From Anaerolineaceae bacterium (GTDB taxonomy: Bacteria > Chloroflexota > Anaerolineae > JAAYZQ01): a stretch of 7,130 bases of DNA. This document shows, one piece after another, positions 1 to 6,808 of the stretch. Every line of letters begins with the position of its first letter. Position 1 is the first letter of the stretch. Position numbers and translations under genes: made by a program. The stretch lies in contig JAAYZQ010000228.1 in NCBI GenBank assembly GCA_012514775.1, positions 1-7,130 of the forward strand, given 5' to 3'. A model generated the notes under the pieces. The model did no database searches, was not told the origin of the DNA, and worked only from the letters and a program-made list of their open reading frames with translations.

Positions 1-555
1 CTGACCTTTCCCATCCTGGTGGGCACCGACGGCCGGGTGCGCATGTCCAAGAGCATGGGCAACTATATCGGCATTTATGAGCCGCCCGAGGTGATGTACG
101 GCAAGGTCATGAGCCTGCCCGACGGCGCCATGGGGCAGTACTTTCGCCTGGTCACCCGCTGGACCCCGGCACAGGTGGCCGAGATCGAGGGCGAGGTGGC
201 CGCCGGGCGGATGCACCCCATGGAGGCCAAGAAGCGACTGGCCTGGGAGATCGTGGACTGCTTCCACGGAAGCGAGGCGGCCGATGACGCCGCCCGGCAC
301 TTTGAGCGGGTGCACCAGAGGGGCGAGGCGCCGGAAGAGATGCCGGCCTTTGGCCTGGCGGATCCCCTGCCCATCGCCGACCTGCTGGTGGCCGCCGGCC
401 TGGCCAGGACCAAGAGCCAGGCCCGGCGGCTCGTGGAGCAGGGCGGCGTGAGCCTCGACGGCGCCCCCGTCGCCGACGTGGGGGCCGTGGTCGCCGCCCG
501 GGGGCAGGTGCTGCGGGTGGGCAAGCGGCGCTTTGTGCGGCTGGTGCCGGCGTGA
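1..555 (+). CDS. tyrS: Tyrosyl-tRNA synthetase, C-terminal part (5' end outside window)
   Basis: This is the last 184 residues of a class I aminoacyl-tRNA synthetase that attaches tyrosine to tRNA-Tyr in the cytoplasm. The reading frame is open from base 1, so the Rossmann catalytic half with the HIGH motif lies upstream of the window. Visible are the second class I signature as RMSKS (visible residues 14-18) followed by MGNYIGI, then the helical anticodon-binding region (about 25-115), and a C-terminal S4 RNA-binding domain (about 125-182, with ARTKSQARRLVEQGGV). The KMSKS-SMGNYIGI-EPPE-Y/FGKVMS pattern fits the bacterial TyrS clade that carries KMSKS rather than the KFGKT of E. coli TyrS. 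The first Lys of the motif is Arg here. The stop codon overlaps the aroC ribosome binding site, so the two genes are probably co-transcribed. The family is clear; the tyrosine assignment rests on this motif context plus the S4 tail. Confidence 0.93.
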   Translation: MTFPILVGTDGRVRMSKSMGNYIGIYEPPEVMYGKVMSLPDGAMGQYFRLVTRWTPAQVAEIEGEVAAGRMHPMEAKKRLAWEIVDCFHGSEAADDAARHFERVHQRGEAPEEMPAFGLADPLPIADLLVAAGLARTKSQARRLVEQGGVSLDGAPVADVGAVVAARGQVLRVGKRRFVRLVPA

Positions 556-560
556 GGAGG
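555..560 (+). promoter_or_regulatory. Ribosome binding site of aroC
   Basis: AGGAGG lies 6 bases before the ATG at 567 and shares its first base with the tyrS stop codon. It decides the aroC start: the in-frame GTG at 552 lies before this site and would add five residues with no family support. Confidence 0.85.
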
Positions 561-566
561 GAAGCC

Positions 567-1733
567 ATGCTCCGATTTCTGACCGCGGGTGAATCCCACG
601 GCCCGGGATTGACCGCCATCCTGGAGGGGATGCCTGCCGGGCTGCCTCTGGCTGCCGGCGAGATCGACGCCCAGTTGCGGCGGCGGCAGCAGGGCTTTGG
701 CAGTGGGGGGCGGATGCGCATCGAGGACGACCGGGCGCGACTGGAGGGCGGCGTAATGAACGGCCGCACCACGGGCGCGCCCATCGCCCTGCGCATCGAG
801 AACCGGGATTGGGCCAACTGGCGAGAGCGCGACGTCAAGCCCATGACGATCCCCCGGCCCGGGCACGCCGACCTGGTGGGGGCGGTCAAGTACGGCTATC
901 GCGACCTGAGGCTGTCGCTGGAGCGGGCCAGCGCCCGGGAGACGGCCGCCCGCGTGGCCGTGGGCGCCATCTGCCGCCGCCTGCTGGCCGAACTGGGCGT
1001 GAGCGTGGGCGGCTACGTCGTGCAGATCGGCGCCGTGCGGGCCGCGCTGCCCGACGACATGCCCTACCCGGAGCGCTTTGCCCACGCCGAGGAGAACGAC
1101 GTGCGCTGCCCCGACGGCGCCGCCGCCGAAGCGATGCACACCGCCATTCGCCAGGCCATGGCCGAGCGCGACACCCTGGGCGGCGTCTTTGAGGTCGTCG
1201 CCCTGGACCTGCCGCCCGGCCTGGGCAGCCACGTCCACTGGGACCGCAAGCTGGACGCCCTCCTGCTGGGCGCCCTGGGCTCCATCCCGGCCATCAAGGG
1301 TGTGGAGGTGGGCCCGGCCTTCGAGAACGCCGGCCGGCGGGGCACCGAGGTGCACGACGAGATCCTGGTCGAGGAGGGCCGCCTGCTGCGCGCCGCGAAC
1401 CGCGCCGGCGGCCTGGAGGGCGGTATGACCACGGGCCAGCCCCTGGTGCTGCGGGCGGCCATGAAGCCCATCTCGACCACGCTGACGCCGTTGCGCTCGG
1501 TGGATCTGGCCAGCGGGCAACCGGCGGCCACCCGCTACGAACGCTCGGACATCTGCGCCGTGCCCCGCGCCGTCGTCGTGGGCGAGGCGATGGTTGCCTT
1601 TGTCCTGGCCGGTGCCCTCGTGGAAAAGCTGGGAGGTGACAGCCTGGACGAGATGCGCCCGCGCCTGGCCGCCCTGCGCCGGGCGCGCCTGGCCGACCTG
1701 GAGATGGACAATGTTCCCTGGCGATTTGAGTAA
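567..1733 (+). CDS. aroC: Chorismate synthase
   Basis: This 388-residue cytoplasmic enzyme converts 5-enolpyruvylshikimate-3-phosphate to chorismate, the last shikimate pathway step, using reduced FMN without net redox change. All three family signatures are visible: FLTAGESHGP at residues 4-13 with His11, RPGHAD at 97-102 with His100 followed by the LERASARETAARVAVGAI segment, and RSDICAVP from Arg326 followed by VVGEAMVAFVLA. The RQQGFGSGGRM segment near residue 45 and the KPI segment near 300 are also family features. Length is normal for the bacterial enzyme (about 360-400). The family often has Arg-Asn-Val before LERASARET; here it is Arg-Leu-Ser, a small deviation. ATG 567 is chosen because of the AGGAGG 6 bases upstream and because the protein then begins directly with the conserved MLRFLTAGESHG. 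It sits 11 bases after tyrS and its 3' end overlaps aroKB. Confidence 0.97.
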   Translation: MLRFLTAGESHGPGLTAILEGMPAGLPLAAGEIDAQLRRRQQGFGSGGRMRIEDDRARLEGGVMNGRTTGAPIALRIENRDWANWRERDVKPMTIPRPGHADLVGAVKYGYRDLRLSLERASARETAARVAVGAICRRLLAELGVSVGGYVVQIGAVRAALPDDMPYPERFAHAEENDVRCPDGAAAEAMHTAIRQAMAERDTLGGVFEVVALDLPPGLGSHVHWDRKLDALLLGALGSIPAIKGVEVGPAFENAGRRGTEVHDEILVEEGRLLRAANRAGGLEGGMTTGQPLVLRAAMKPISTTLTPLRSVDLASGQPAATRYERSDICAVPRAVVVGEAMVAFVLAGALVEKLGGDSLDEMRPRLAALRRARLADLEMDNVPWRFE

Positions 1734-3318
1734 CCTGGTCATCACCGGCTTTATGGGGACGGGCAAGACGGCCGCCGGCCGCGAGCTCGCCCGGCGCCTT
1801 GGCCGGCCCTTCGTCGACATGGACGCCGAGATCGAGGCGCGGGCGGGCTGCTCCATCCACGACATATTTGTCGACGAGGGAGAGGCGACGTTTCGCCGCC
1901 TGGAGGCCGCCCTGTGCCGGGAGCTGGCCGCGCGGCAAGGCCTGGTCATCGCCACGGGCGGCGGCGCCTTGCTGGCCGCCGACAACCGGGAGATCCTGGC
2001 CGCCAGCGGGCTCGTCATCTGCCTGCAGGCCTCGCCCGACGAGATCCGGCGCCGCGTGGAAGGCGGCGACGAGCGCCCGCTCCTGGCCGGCGACGCCGGC
2101 CAGGCCATCGATCGGCTGCTGGCCGAGCGCGCGGCGGCCTATGGCGCGTTCCCCCTCCAGGTGGACACCACCGGCCTGGGCGTGGACGAGGTGGCGGACC
2201 GGGTGTTGGCCCTGGTCCGCGGCCGGGAGCCGGCGGCCACGGCCATCCCGGTCTCGATGCCGGCCGCGGGCGAGGGCAACGACTACAGCATTCGCCTGGG
2301 ACGGGGCCTGCTGCCGCGGGCCGGCGCCCTGCTGCGCGAGGCCGGACTGGCCGGCAACGCGGCCGTGGTGACCAACCCCACGGTCATGGCCCTCCACGGT
2401 GCCGCGCTGCTGGCGGGCCTGCGGGCTGCGGGCTTCGCGCCCGCCGTCTGCCAGATTCCCGACGGCGAGGCACACAAGACGCTGGACACGCTGCGGGAGC
2501 TGTACGGCGCCCTCGTGGAGGCCGGCCTGGACCGCCAGGGGGTGGTGCTGGCCCTGGGGGGCGGCGTCGTGGGCGACGTGACCGGCCTGGCGGCCGCCAC
2601 CTACCTGCGCGGCGTGCCCCTGGTGCAACTGCCCACCACGCTGCTGGCCATGGTCGATTCCAGCGTGGGCGGCAAGGTGGGCGTCGACCTGCCCCAGGGC
2701 AAGAACCTGGTGGGCGCCTTCAAACAGCCGTCCCTGGTGGTGGCCGACGTGGAAACCCTGGGCACCCTGCCCCCGGCCGAGCTGGCCAACGGCCTGGCCG
2801 AGGCGGTCAAGACGGGCATCATCGGCGATCCGCTGCTCTTCCGGCAGATCGAGGAGCACGGACCGGCGCCCCTGCCCTGGATCGTGGCCCGGGCCGTCGA
2901 CGTCAAGGTGGCCGTCGTCCAGGCGGACCCCTACGAGCGCGGGGTGCGGGCAACCCTGAACCTGGGACATACCTTTGGCCACGCCCTGGAGCGATTGAGC
3001 AACTACGCGCTGCCCCACGGCGCGGCGGTGGCCACCGGCCTCGTGGCCTCTGCCCGCCTGGCCGCCCGGCTGGGACTGTGCGATCCGGGCCTGGCCCCCC
3101 GCGTGGCCGCCGTGCTCGGGCGCCTGGGGCTGCCCACGGGCTATGGCGGCTACGACCCGGAGCAGGTCTGGCAGGCCATGGGCACCGACAAGAAACGCCA
3201 GGCGGGGCGCCTGCGCTTTGTCCTCCCCCGCGACCTGGGCGACGTGGTCGTGAGCGACGCCGTGCCGCGGGAGGACGTGCTGGCCGTCCTGGAGACGATG
3301 CGGGAGGGAGAGACATGA
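1711..3318 (+). CDS. aroKB: Bifunctional shikimate kinase / 3-dehydroquinate synthase (AroK-AroB fusion)
   Basis: One 535-residue protein carries two non-consecutive shikimate pathway activities. Residues about 8-170 are shikimate kinase (shikimate plus ATP to shikimate-3-phosphate): Walker A GFMGTGKT (13-20), DMD (36-38), FR (61-62), GGG (83-85), lid RPLL (122-125) and ER...Y (Arg140, Tyr144). After a linker (about 171-190), the rest is 3-dehydroquinate synthase, which cyclises DAHP using NAD and a divalent metal. It shows GGGVVGD (Asp289), Lys322, Lys331, the metal ligands Glu364, His420 and His436, and Lys367, Arg413, Asn417 and His424. Spacing of these residues matches the characterised fungal enzyme (322-331-364-367 and 417-420-424-436). 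The HGAAV motif has Ala where many homologues have Glu, a variant also found in actinobacteria. ATG 1711 has GGAG 7 bases upstream and lies inside aroC (23-base overlap), suggesting translational coupling. The same fusion order is known in Thermotoga. Confidence 0.95.
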   Translation: MFPGDLSNLVITGFMGTGKTAAGRELARRLGRPFVDMDAEIEARAGCSIHDIFVDEGEATFRRLEAALCRELAARQGLVIATGGGALLAADNREILAASGLVICLQASPDEIRRRVEGGDERPLLAGDAGQAIDRLLAERAAAYGAFPLQVDTTGLGVDEVADRVLALVRGREPAATAIPVSMPAAGEGNDYSIRLGRGLLPRAGALLREAGLAGNAAVVTNPTVMALHGAALLAGLRAAGFAPAVCQIPDGEAHKTLDTLRELYGALVEAGLDRQGVVLALGGGVVGDVTGLAAATYLRGVPLVQLPTTLLAMVDSSVGGKVGVDLPQGKNLVGAFKQPSLVVADVETLGTLPPAELANGLAEAVKTGIIGDPLLFRQIEEHGPAPLPWIVARAVDVKVAVVQADPYERGVRATLNLGHTFGHALERLSNYALPHGAAVATGLVASARLAARLGLCDPGLAPRVAAVLGRLGLPTGYGGYDPEQVWQAMGTDKKRQAGRLRFVLPRDLGDVVVSDAVPREDVLAVLETMREGET

Positions 3319-3791
3319 CGGAAGAGGGACCGCTGCGCCTGATGGTCATCCACGGGCCGAACCTGAACTTGCTGGGCAAACGGGAGCCGGATGTGTACGG
3401 GCGCCTGACCCTGGCCGAGATCGACGCCCGGCTCCAGGCGTGGGCCGCCGAGGCAGGGGTGGAGCTGCGCACCCTCCAGTCCAACCACGAAGGGGCCATC
3501 GTCGATGCCATCCACGACGCGGCGGACTGGGCCGGCGGCCTGGTCATCAACCCCGGCGCCTACAGCCACACCTCCTACGCCATCCGCGATGCCCTGGCCG
3601 GCGTCAGCCTGCCGGCCGTGGAGGTGCACCTGTCCAACATCCACGCCCGCGAGGAGTTCCGCCGGACGTCGGTGGTCGCCGCGGCCTGCCTGGGCCAGAT
3701 CAGCGGCTTTGGCTGGCACAGCTACCGGCTGGGGCTGGAGGCGCTCGTGTGGCGGGCGCGAGAGGCTGGGCTCGAGCCACCGAGCCCCTGA
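3315..3791 (+). CDS. aroQ: 3-dehydroquinate dehydratase, type II
   Basis: This 158-residue flavodoxin-like enzyme dehydrates 3-dehydroquinate to 3-dehydroshikimate, the step after the AroB half of the preceding protein. Family members usually form dodecamers. The N-terminal [14 protein letters not shown] is diagnostic, with catalytic Arg23 and Tyr28 on the flexible lid. Further active-site residues are QSNHEG (55-60), NPGAYSHTS (Asn79, His85), [14 protein letters not shown] (His105, Arg116) and the closing SGFGWHSY segment. Length is typical of type II enzymes (about 145-160). The start ATG overlaps the aroKB stop as ATGA, with GGAGG and GGGAG a few bases upstream, so translation is probably coupled. 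The same frame stays open upstream through aroKB, but only the segment from this ATG has family similarity. It is the last gene of the + strand operon. Confidence 0.97.
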   Translation: MTEEGPLRLMVIHGPNLNLLGKREPDVYGRLTLAEIDARLQAWAAEAGVELRTLQSNHEGAIVDAIHDAADWAGGLVINPGAYSHTSYAIRDALAGVSLPAVEVHLSNIHAREEFRRTSVVAAACLGQISGFGWHSYRLGLEALVWRAREAGLEPPSP

Positions 3792-3800
3792 CAAAGACGT

Positions 3801-3832
3801 GGCCGCCGCTGGCTTGCGGACCAGCGGCGGCC
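3801..3832. terminator. Perfect 12-bp inverted repeat between convergent genes, probable terminator
   Basis: The arm GGCCGCCGCTGG (3801-3812) and its exact complement CCAGCGGCGGCC (3821-3832) flank an 8-base loop CTTGCGGA. It starts 9 bases after the aroQ stop and lies 26 bases beyond the glutamate dehydrogenase stop on the other strand. No strong U-run follows in the + direction (TCATCCGG). On the - strand the hairpin is followed by ACGTCTTTGTC, a weak T-rich stretch, so it resembles an intrinsic terminator more for the dehydrogenase transcript. It could act in both directions. The inverted repeat is seen directly; its terminator role is inferred from position and stem strength. Confidence 0.7.
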
Positions 3833-3858
3833 TCATCCGGTTCATCCAGGGCAGCCCA

Positions 3859-5178
3859 TCACGGAAAGATCCCCCGCATCTGGATGGCATCGGCCACGCG
3901 GCGCACGGCGAGCATGTAGGCGGCCTGGCGGAGCGGCACCCCCTCGCGCTCCCCGACGGTCCACACGCCGTTCAGGGCGCGGACCAGGATCGTCTCCAGC
4001 TTCTGGTTGATCTGATCCTCGTCCCAGTAGAAACTCTGCAGGTCCTGGACCCATTCCAGGTAGCTGACCACGACGCCCCCGGCATTGGCCAGGATGTCGG
4101 GCACGACCACGACCCCCCGGTCTTGCAGGATGCGGTCGGCCTCGGGGGTGACGGGGCTGTTGGCGCCCTCGACGATGATGCCGGCCTGCACGCCGGCCAC
4201 GTTGTCGGCGCGCACCTGCTGCTGCAGGGCGGCGGGGATGAGGACCGACACCGGCGCGGCGAGCAGCTCGTCGTTGGTCAGGGTCTCCACGCCCGGCGAT
4301 TGGTAGCCTTCCAGCAGGTGCTTGGGATGGCGGTCCACGTGGCGGTCGAGGGCGGGGATGTCCAGGCCCCGGGGCGCGTACAGCCCGCCGCTGATGTCGC
4401 TCACGGCCACGACCTTGCAGCCCATCTCGTGCAACAGGGCCGCCACCGTCGAGCCAACGTTGCCGTATCCCTGCACGGCCACGGTCACGTCCCCCGGGCC
4501 CTGGCCCCGGCGCTTGAGCACCTCGCGGGTGACGATGGCCAGCCCGCGGCCGGTCGCCTGCCGGCGCCCCAGCGAGCCGCCCAGGCTGGGCGGCTTGCCG
4601 GTCACGATCTCGAGCATGGACTGGCCCTCCAGCATGCTGACCGTGTCGGCCATCCAGGCCATGATCTGGGCGTTGGTGTTCATGTCGGGCGCGGGGATGT
4701 CGCGCTTGGGGCCGAGGATGGGCAGGATGGCGGCCGTGTAGCGGCGCGTCAGCCGGCTCAGCTCGCGCGGCGACAGGTTTGCCGGATCGCACCGCACGCC
4801 GCCCTTGGCGCCGCCGAAGGGAAGGTCCACCAGGGCACATTTCCAGGTCATGAGCGCCGCCAGTCCCCGGACCTCGCTGGGGCTGATGTCGGGATGGTAG
4901 CGGATGCCGCCCTTGCACGGACCTCGCGCGCTGGAATGTTGCACCCGGTAGCCGGTAAAGACCTCGATGTGCCCATCATCCATCTCCACGGGCACGGACA
5001 CGATGAGCTCGCGCTCGGGCTGGCGCAGAATGGCGTGGATGCCCGGATCGAGGTCGATGTGGCGCGCCACGTCTTCGAGCTGGGAGAGGACGTCGCTCCA
5101 CAGATCCTCGTCCAGCGCCCTGGCGGTGACGACGCTGGGGATGCCCGTAACGTTCACGTCGACAATTTGCTTGGCCAT
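3859..5178 (-). CDS. gdhA: Glutamate dehydrogenase (Glu/Leu/Phe/Val dehydrogenase family)
   Basis: This 439-residue cytoplasmic enzyme interconverts glutamate and 2-oxoglutarate plus ammonia with NAD(P), linking nitrogen assimilation and carbon metabolism. The substrate domain shows GPCKGGIRYHP (Lys89), TWKCALVDLPFGGAKGG (Lys113, Lys125) and PAPDMNT (catalytic Asp165). A Rossmann domain follows with QGYGNVGS (GxGxxG at 237-242), Asp261 at the end of the second strand, EGANSPVT (337-344), and NAGGVVVSYLEW (365-376). Ser372 with Lys89 matches the pair that binds the glutamate side-chain carboxylate, which favours glutamate over leucine as substrate. Length is typical of hexameric short GDHs. 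Cofactor preference cannot be read safely. ATG 5178 is preferred because AGGAGAG precedes it; the upstream in-frame ATG at 5271 overlaps the promoter -10 and would add 31 residues unlike the family. The symbol follows the family; gudB or rocG naming is equally possible. Confidence 0.93.
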   Translation of the reverse strand: MAKQIVDVNVTGIPSVVTARALDEDLWSDVLSQLEDVARHIDLDPGIHAILRQPERELIVSVPVEMDDGHIEVFTGYRVQHSSARGPCKGGIRYHPDISPSEVRGLAALMTWKCALVDLPFGGAKGGVRCDPANLSPRELSRLTRRYTAAILPILGPKRDIPAPDMNTNAQIMAWMADTVSMLEGQSMLEIVTGKPPSLGGSLGRRQATGRGLAIVTREVLKRRGQGPGDVTVAVQGYGNVGSTVAALLHEMGCKVVAVSDISGGLYAPRGLDIPALDRHVDRHPKHLLEGYQSPGVETLTNDELLAAPVSVLIPAALQQQVRADNVAGVQAGIIVEGANSPVTPEADRILQDRGVVVVPDILANAGGVVVSYLEWVQDLQSFYWDEDQINQKLETILVRALNGVWTVGEREGVPLRQAAYMLAVRRVADAIQMRGIFP

Positions 5179-5182
5179 AATT

Positions 5183-5189
5183 CTCTCCT
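5183..5189 (-). promoter_or_regulatory. Ribosome binding site of glutamate dehydrogenase gene
   Basis: On the - strand AGGAGAG is followed by AATT and the ATG at 5178. The AGGAG core sits 6 bases from the start. It decides between this start and the longer in-frame ATG at 5271. Confidence 0.85.
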
Positions 5190-5269
5190 GTGGGATGCTG
5201 CAGGGAAAGAAGAGCGGCGAATGCCCTTGCCTCGCGTCGACGCCGACGGCTGCCGTCACCGGCAGGCCC

Positions 5270-5299
5270 ATTATATCATCGGTCGGGCCCCGGAACCAA
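5270..5299 (-). promoter_or_regulatory. Predicted sigma-70-type promoter of glutamate dehydrogenase gene
   Basis: On the - strand a perfect -10 box TATAAT (5275-5270) is preceded, with an 18-base spacer, by TTGGTT (5299-5294), a partial match to the -35 consensus TTGACA. AT-rich sequence is rare in this window, which makes the -10 match more telling. Transcription would start near 5263, leaving a leader of about 85 bases before the ATG at 5178. The location, between the histidine kinase stop and the dehydrogenase start, suggests the dehydrogenase is transcribed independently of the two-component genes. The boxes are seen; their activity is inferred. Confidence 0.6.
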
Positions 5300-5344
5300 A
5301 GATGGGATTCCCGGGGACGAGAGGGCGGCTGCCAGGCCGGGGGC

Positions 5345-6808
5345 TCAGGGGGCCGCCGGCGCGGCGGGGACTGTGAAACGGAAGGTGCTGCCCCGCCCGG
5401 GCGCGCTCTCGACCCAGATGCGCCCGCCGTGGGCTTCGACCAGGCTCTGGGCCACGCTCAATCCCAGCCCGGTGCTGCCCATCCGACCGAGGCCGCCGGT
5501 GCGCGTGCGGGCCGGGTCGGATCGCCAGAACCGCTCAAAGACGCGGCCGAGGTCTTCGGGGGCGATCCCCTCCCCCGTGTCGCTGACGGCAACTTCTACG
5601 CCGCCGCCGTTGCGGGCCGCGGTCACCGTCACCGAGCCCCCGGAGGGCGTGTGGCGCAGGGCATTGATCAGCAGGTTGCGCAACACCTGGGATAGGCGGT
5701 CGGCGTCGGCCTGGACGGGGGGCAAGTCGCCGTCCAGGCGGTCCGTGAGGGTCACGCCCTGGCCTTCAGCGGCCGAGGCCAGGGTGTCGGTGGCATTCCG
5801 GATGAGGGAGCCGAGATCCACCGGGCGCAGGGCCAGGCGCAGTTGGCCCGCATCGGCCAGGGCCAGGTCCCGCAGGTCGTCCACCAGGCGCGACAGGAGG
5901 CGCGTCTCGTCGTACAGGCTCGAGATCTCGGCGACGTCCAGGTCGTAGACGCCGTCCAACATGGCCCTTAGGTTACCCTGGAGGACGGTGAGGGGCGAGC
6001 GCAGCTCGTGGGCCACGTCGGCCACCATGTTCCGGCGCTGCCGCTCCGACTCGCCCAGGGCGAGGGTCATGTCGTTGAAGGCGCGCGCCACCTCGACCAT
6101 CTCCTCGCTGCCCTCGACGCGCACGCGCTGGCCCAGGTCGCCGGTGGCCACGGCCCTTGCGGCGGCGGCCAGCCGCTGCAAGGGTGCGGTGAGGCTGCGG
6201 CTCAGGACAAAGCCCATGATCAACGCCACGCCCACGGCCAGGGCAGCCCCCGTAAAGAGGATGTTCCGCATCCGGTCCAGGTAGCGCAGCTCAAGCTCGC
6301 CCAGCCGGTCGTCGCCGCCGGGCAGCGAGAGAAGCAGGTAGCCGATGACCTCGCCATCGTCGCGGGCAATTGGCAGCGCCTGCGACCGGTCGGCGCTGGG
6401 GAGCCTGTCGCCCGTTGCCTCGCCGGTGCTATCGTACACTACGCGGCCCCTCTTGTCGGCCAGGATGACGTCCACTGCGCCGGGCGCCGCGGCAAAACTG
6501 CGGCCAAGCCTGGGATAGGAATAGGGGTAAGGGTAGGGGGAGGAGGTGAACCCCGGGACTTCGGGCGGCAACTGGCCGACAAACGTTGCGCGATCGAGAA
6601 TGCGCTCGATCCCGTCCCAACTGCCCGTAGAGTCATAATAGGTGATCAACTGCTGCAGCCCGCTGCCCGAGGCCTGCATGTCGCTGTGGGTGATGTAGCG
6701 GCGGAACTGGGTGTCGGTGGTGCGCAGGACGAGGGTGGCAATGGCGCCCACGGCGATGAGGACCACCAGGCTAAAGGCCAGGACCAGTTGCACACGCAGC
6801 CGGTTCAT
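5345..6808 (-). CDS. Membrane sensor histidine kinase (HAMP, HisKA, HATPase; BaeS/PhoR-like)
   Basis: This 487-residue inner-membrane sensor would autophosphorylate on His267 and pass the phosphate to the neighbouring response regulator. Order of parts: first membrane helix (about 6-28), extracytoplasmic sensor region (about 29-182), second helix (183-203), HAMP linker (about 204-256, with conserved Pro209), dimerisation/phosphoacceptor domain with HELRSPLTVLQGN (267-279), and ATPase domain with N box NLLINALRHTP (Asn382), G1 DTGEGI (410-415), F box FERFW (424-428) and G2 TGLGLS (446-451). All catalytic motifs are intact. The sensor region has a YYDSTGSWDGIE segment (57-68), a PYPYPYSYP repeat (91-99), and a part with VILADKRGRVVYDS, which resembles PAS/Cache-like sensor folds. 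The signal is not recognisable. The start overlaps the regulator stop as ATGA; the AGGAGGAGG upstream is 13 bases away, rather far, which supports coupled translation. The C-terminus ends in a Pro/Ala tail. Confidence 0.95.
   Translation of the reverse strand: MNRLRVQLVLAFSLVVLIAVGAIATLVLRTTDTQFRRYITHSDMQASGSGLQQLITYYDSTGSWDGIERILDRATFVGQLPPEVPGFTSSPYPYPYSYPRLGRSFAAAPGAVDVILADKRGRVVYDSTGEATGDRLPSADRSQALPIARDDGEVIGYLLLSLPGGDDRLGELELRYLDRMRNILFTGAALAVGVALIMGFVLSRSLTAPLQRLAAAARAVATGDLGQRVRVEGSEEMVEVARAFNDMTLALGESERQRRNMVADVAHELRSPLTVLQGNLRAMLDGVYDLDVAEISSLYDETRLLSRLVDDLRDLALADAGQLRLALRPVDLGSLIRNATDTLASAAEGQGVTLTDRLDGDLPPVQADADRLSQVLRNLLINALRHTPSGGSVTVTAARNGGGVEVAVSDTGEGIAPEDLGRVFERFWRSDPARTRTGGLGRMGSTGLGLSVAQSLVEAHGGRIWVESAPGRGSTFRFTVPAAPAAP
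6512..6540 (+). other. G-rich tract with quadruplex-forming pattern inside the kinase gene
   Basis: Four G-runs of at least three lie on the + strand at 6512-6514, 6524-6527, 6531-6533 and 6536-6540, with loops of 9, 3 and 2 bases. The + strand is the template strand for the kinase gene. The tract coincides exactly with codons for the PYPYPYSYP repeat (residues 91-99), so it may be a by-product of Pro (CCC) and Tyr codons. Quadruplex formation is only a prediction from the pattern. Confidence 0.4.

Noticed and set aside
552..566. GTG at 552 as the start of aroC.
   Set aside because: It lies upstream of the AGGAGG site and would add MRREA before the conserved MLRFLTAGESHG start.
75..2108. Long open frame on the - strand (677 codons) opposite tyrS, aroC and the kinase half of aroKB.
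   Set aside because: It lies antisense to three genes with clear family motifs. Its translation is rich in Ala, Gly, Arg and His without any recognisable domain, as expected from the reverse frame of GC-rich coding DNA.
1294..3018. Long open frame on the - strand (574 codons) opposite aroC and aroKB.
   Set aside because: Low-complexity Gly/Gln/His/Arg composition with no motif, fully antisense to conserved genes; a GC-content artefact.
1914..3314. The aroQ frame stays open about 1400 bases upstream of the aroQ ATG, allowing a 625-residue reading.
   Set aside because: The upstream part overlaps aroKB in another frame and is Arg/Gly/Ala-rich with no domain. Family similarity begins at the ATG at 3315, which has a good ribosome site.
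5239..5264. Short inverted repeat (GACGG-CTG-CCGTC) in the leader of glutamate dehydrogenase, considered as a riboswitch or attenuator.
   Set aside because: The stem is only 5 bp with mismatched flanks, common by chance in GC-rich DNA, and no known riboswitch core is visible.
5179..5271. N-terminal extension of glutamate dehydrogenase from the ATG at 5271.
   Set aside because: The 31 extra residues do not resemble the family, the ATG overlaps the predicted -10 box, and the ATG at 5178 has a proper ribosome site.
3505..5376. Long open frame on the + strand (623 codons) covering the hairpin and the glutamate dehydrogenase gene.
   Set aside because: It is antisense to a dehydrogenase with intact catalytic motifs, and its translation resembles no family.
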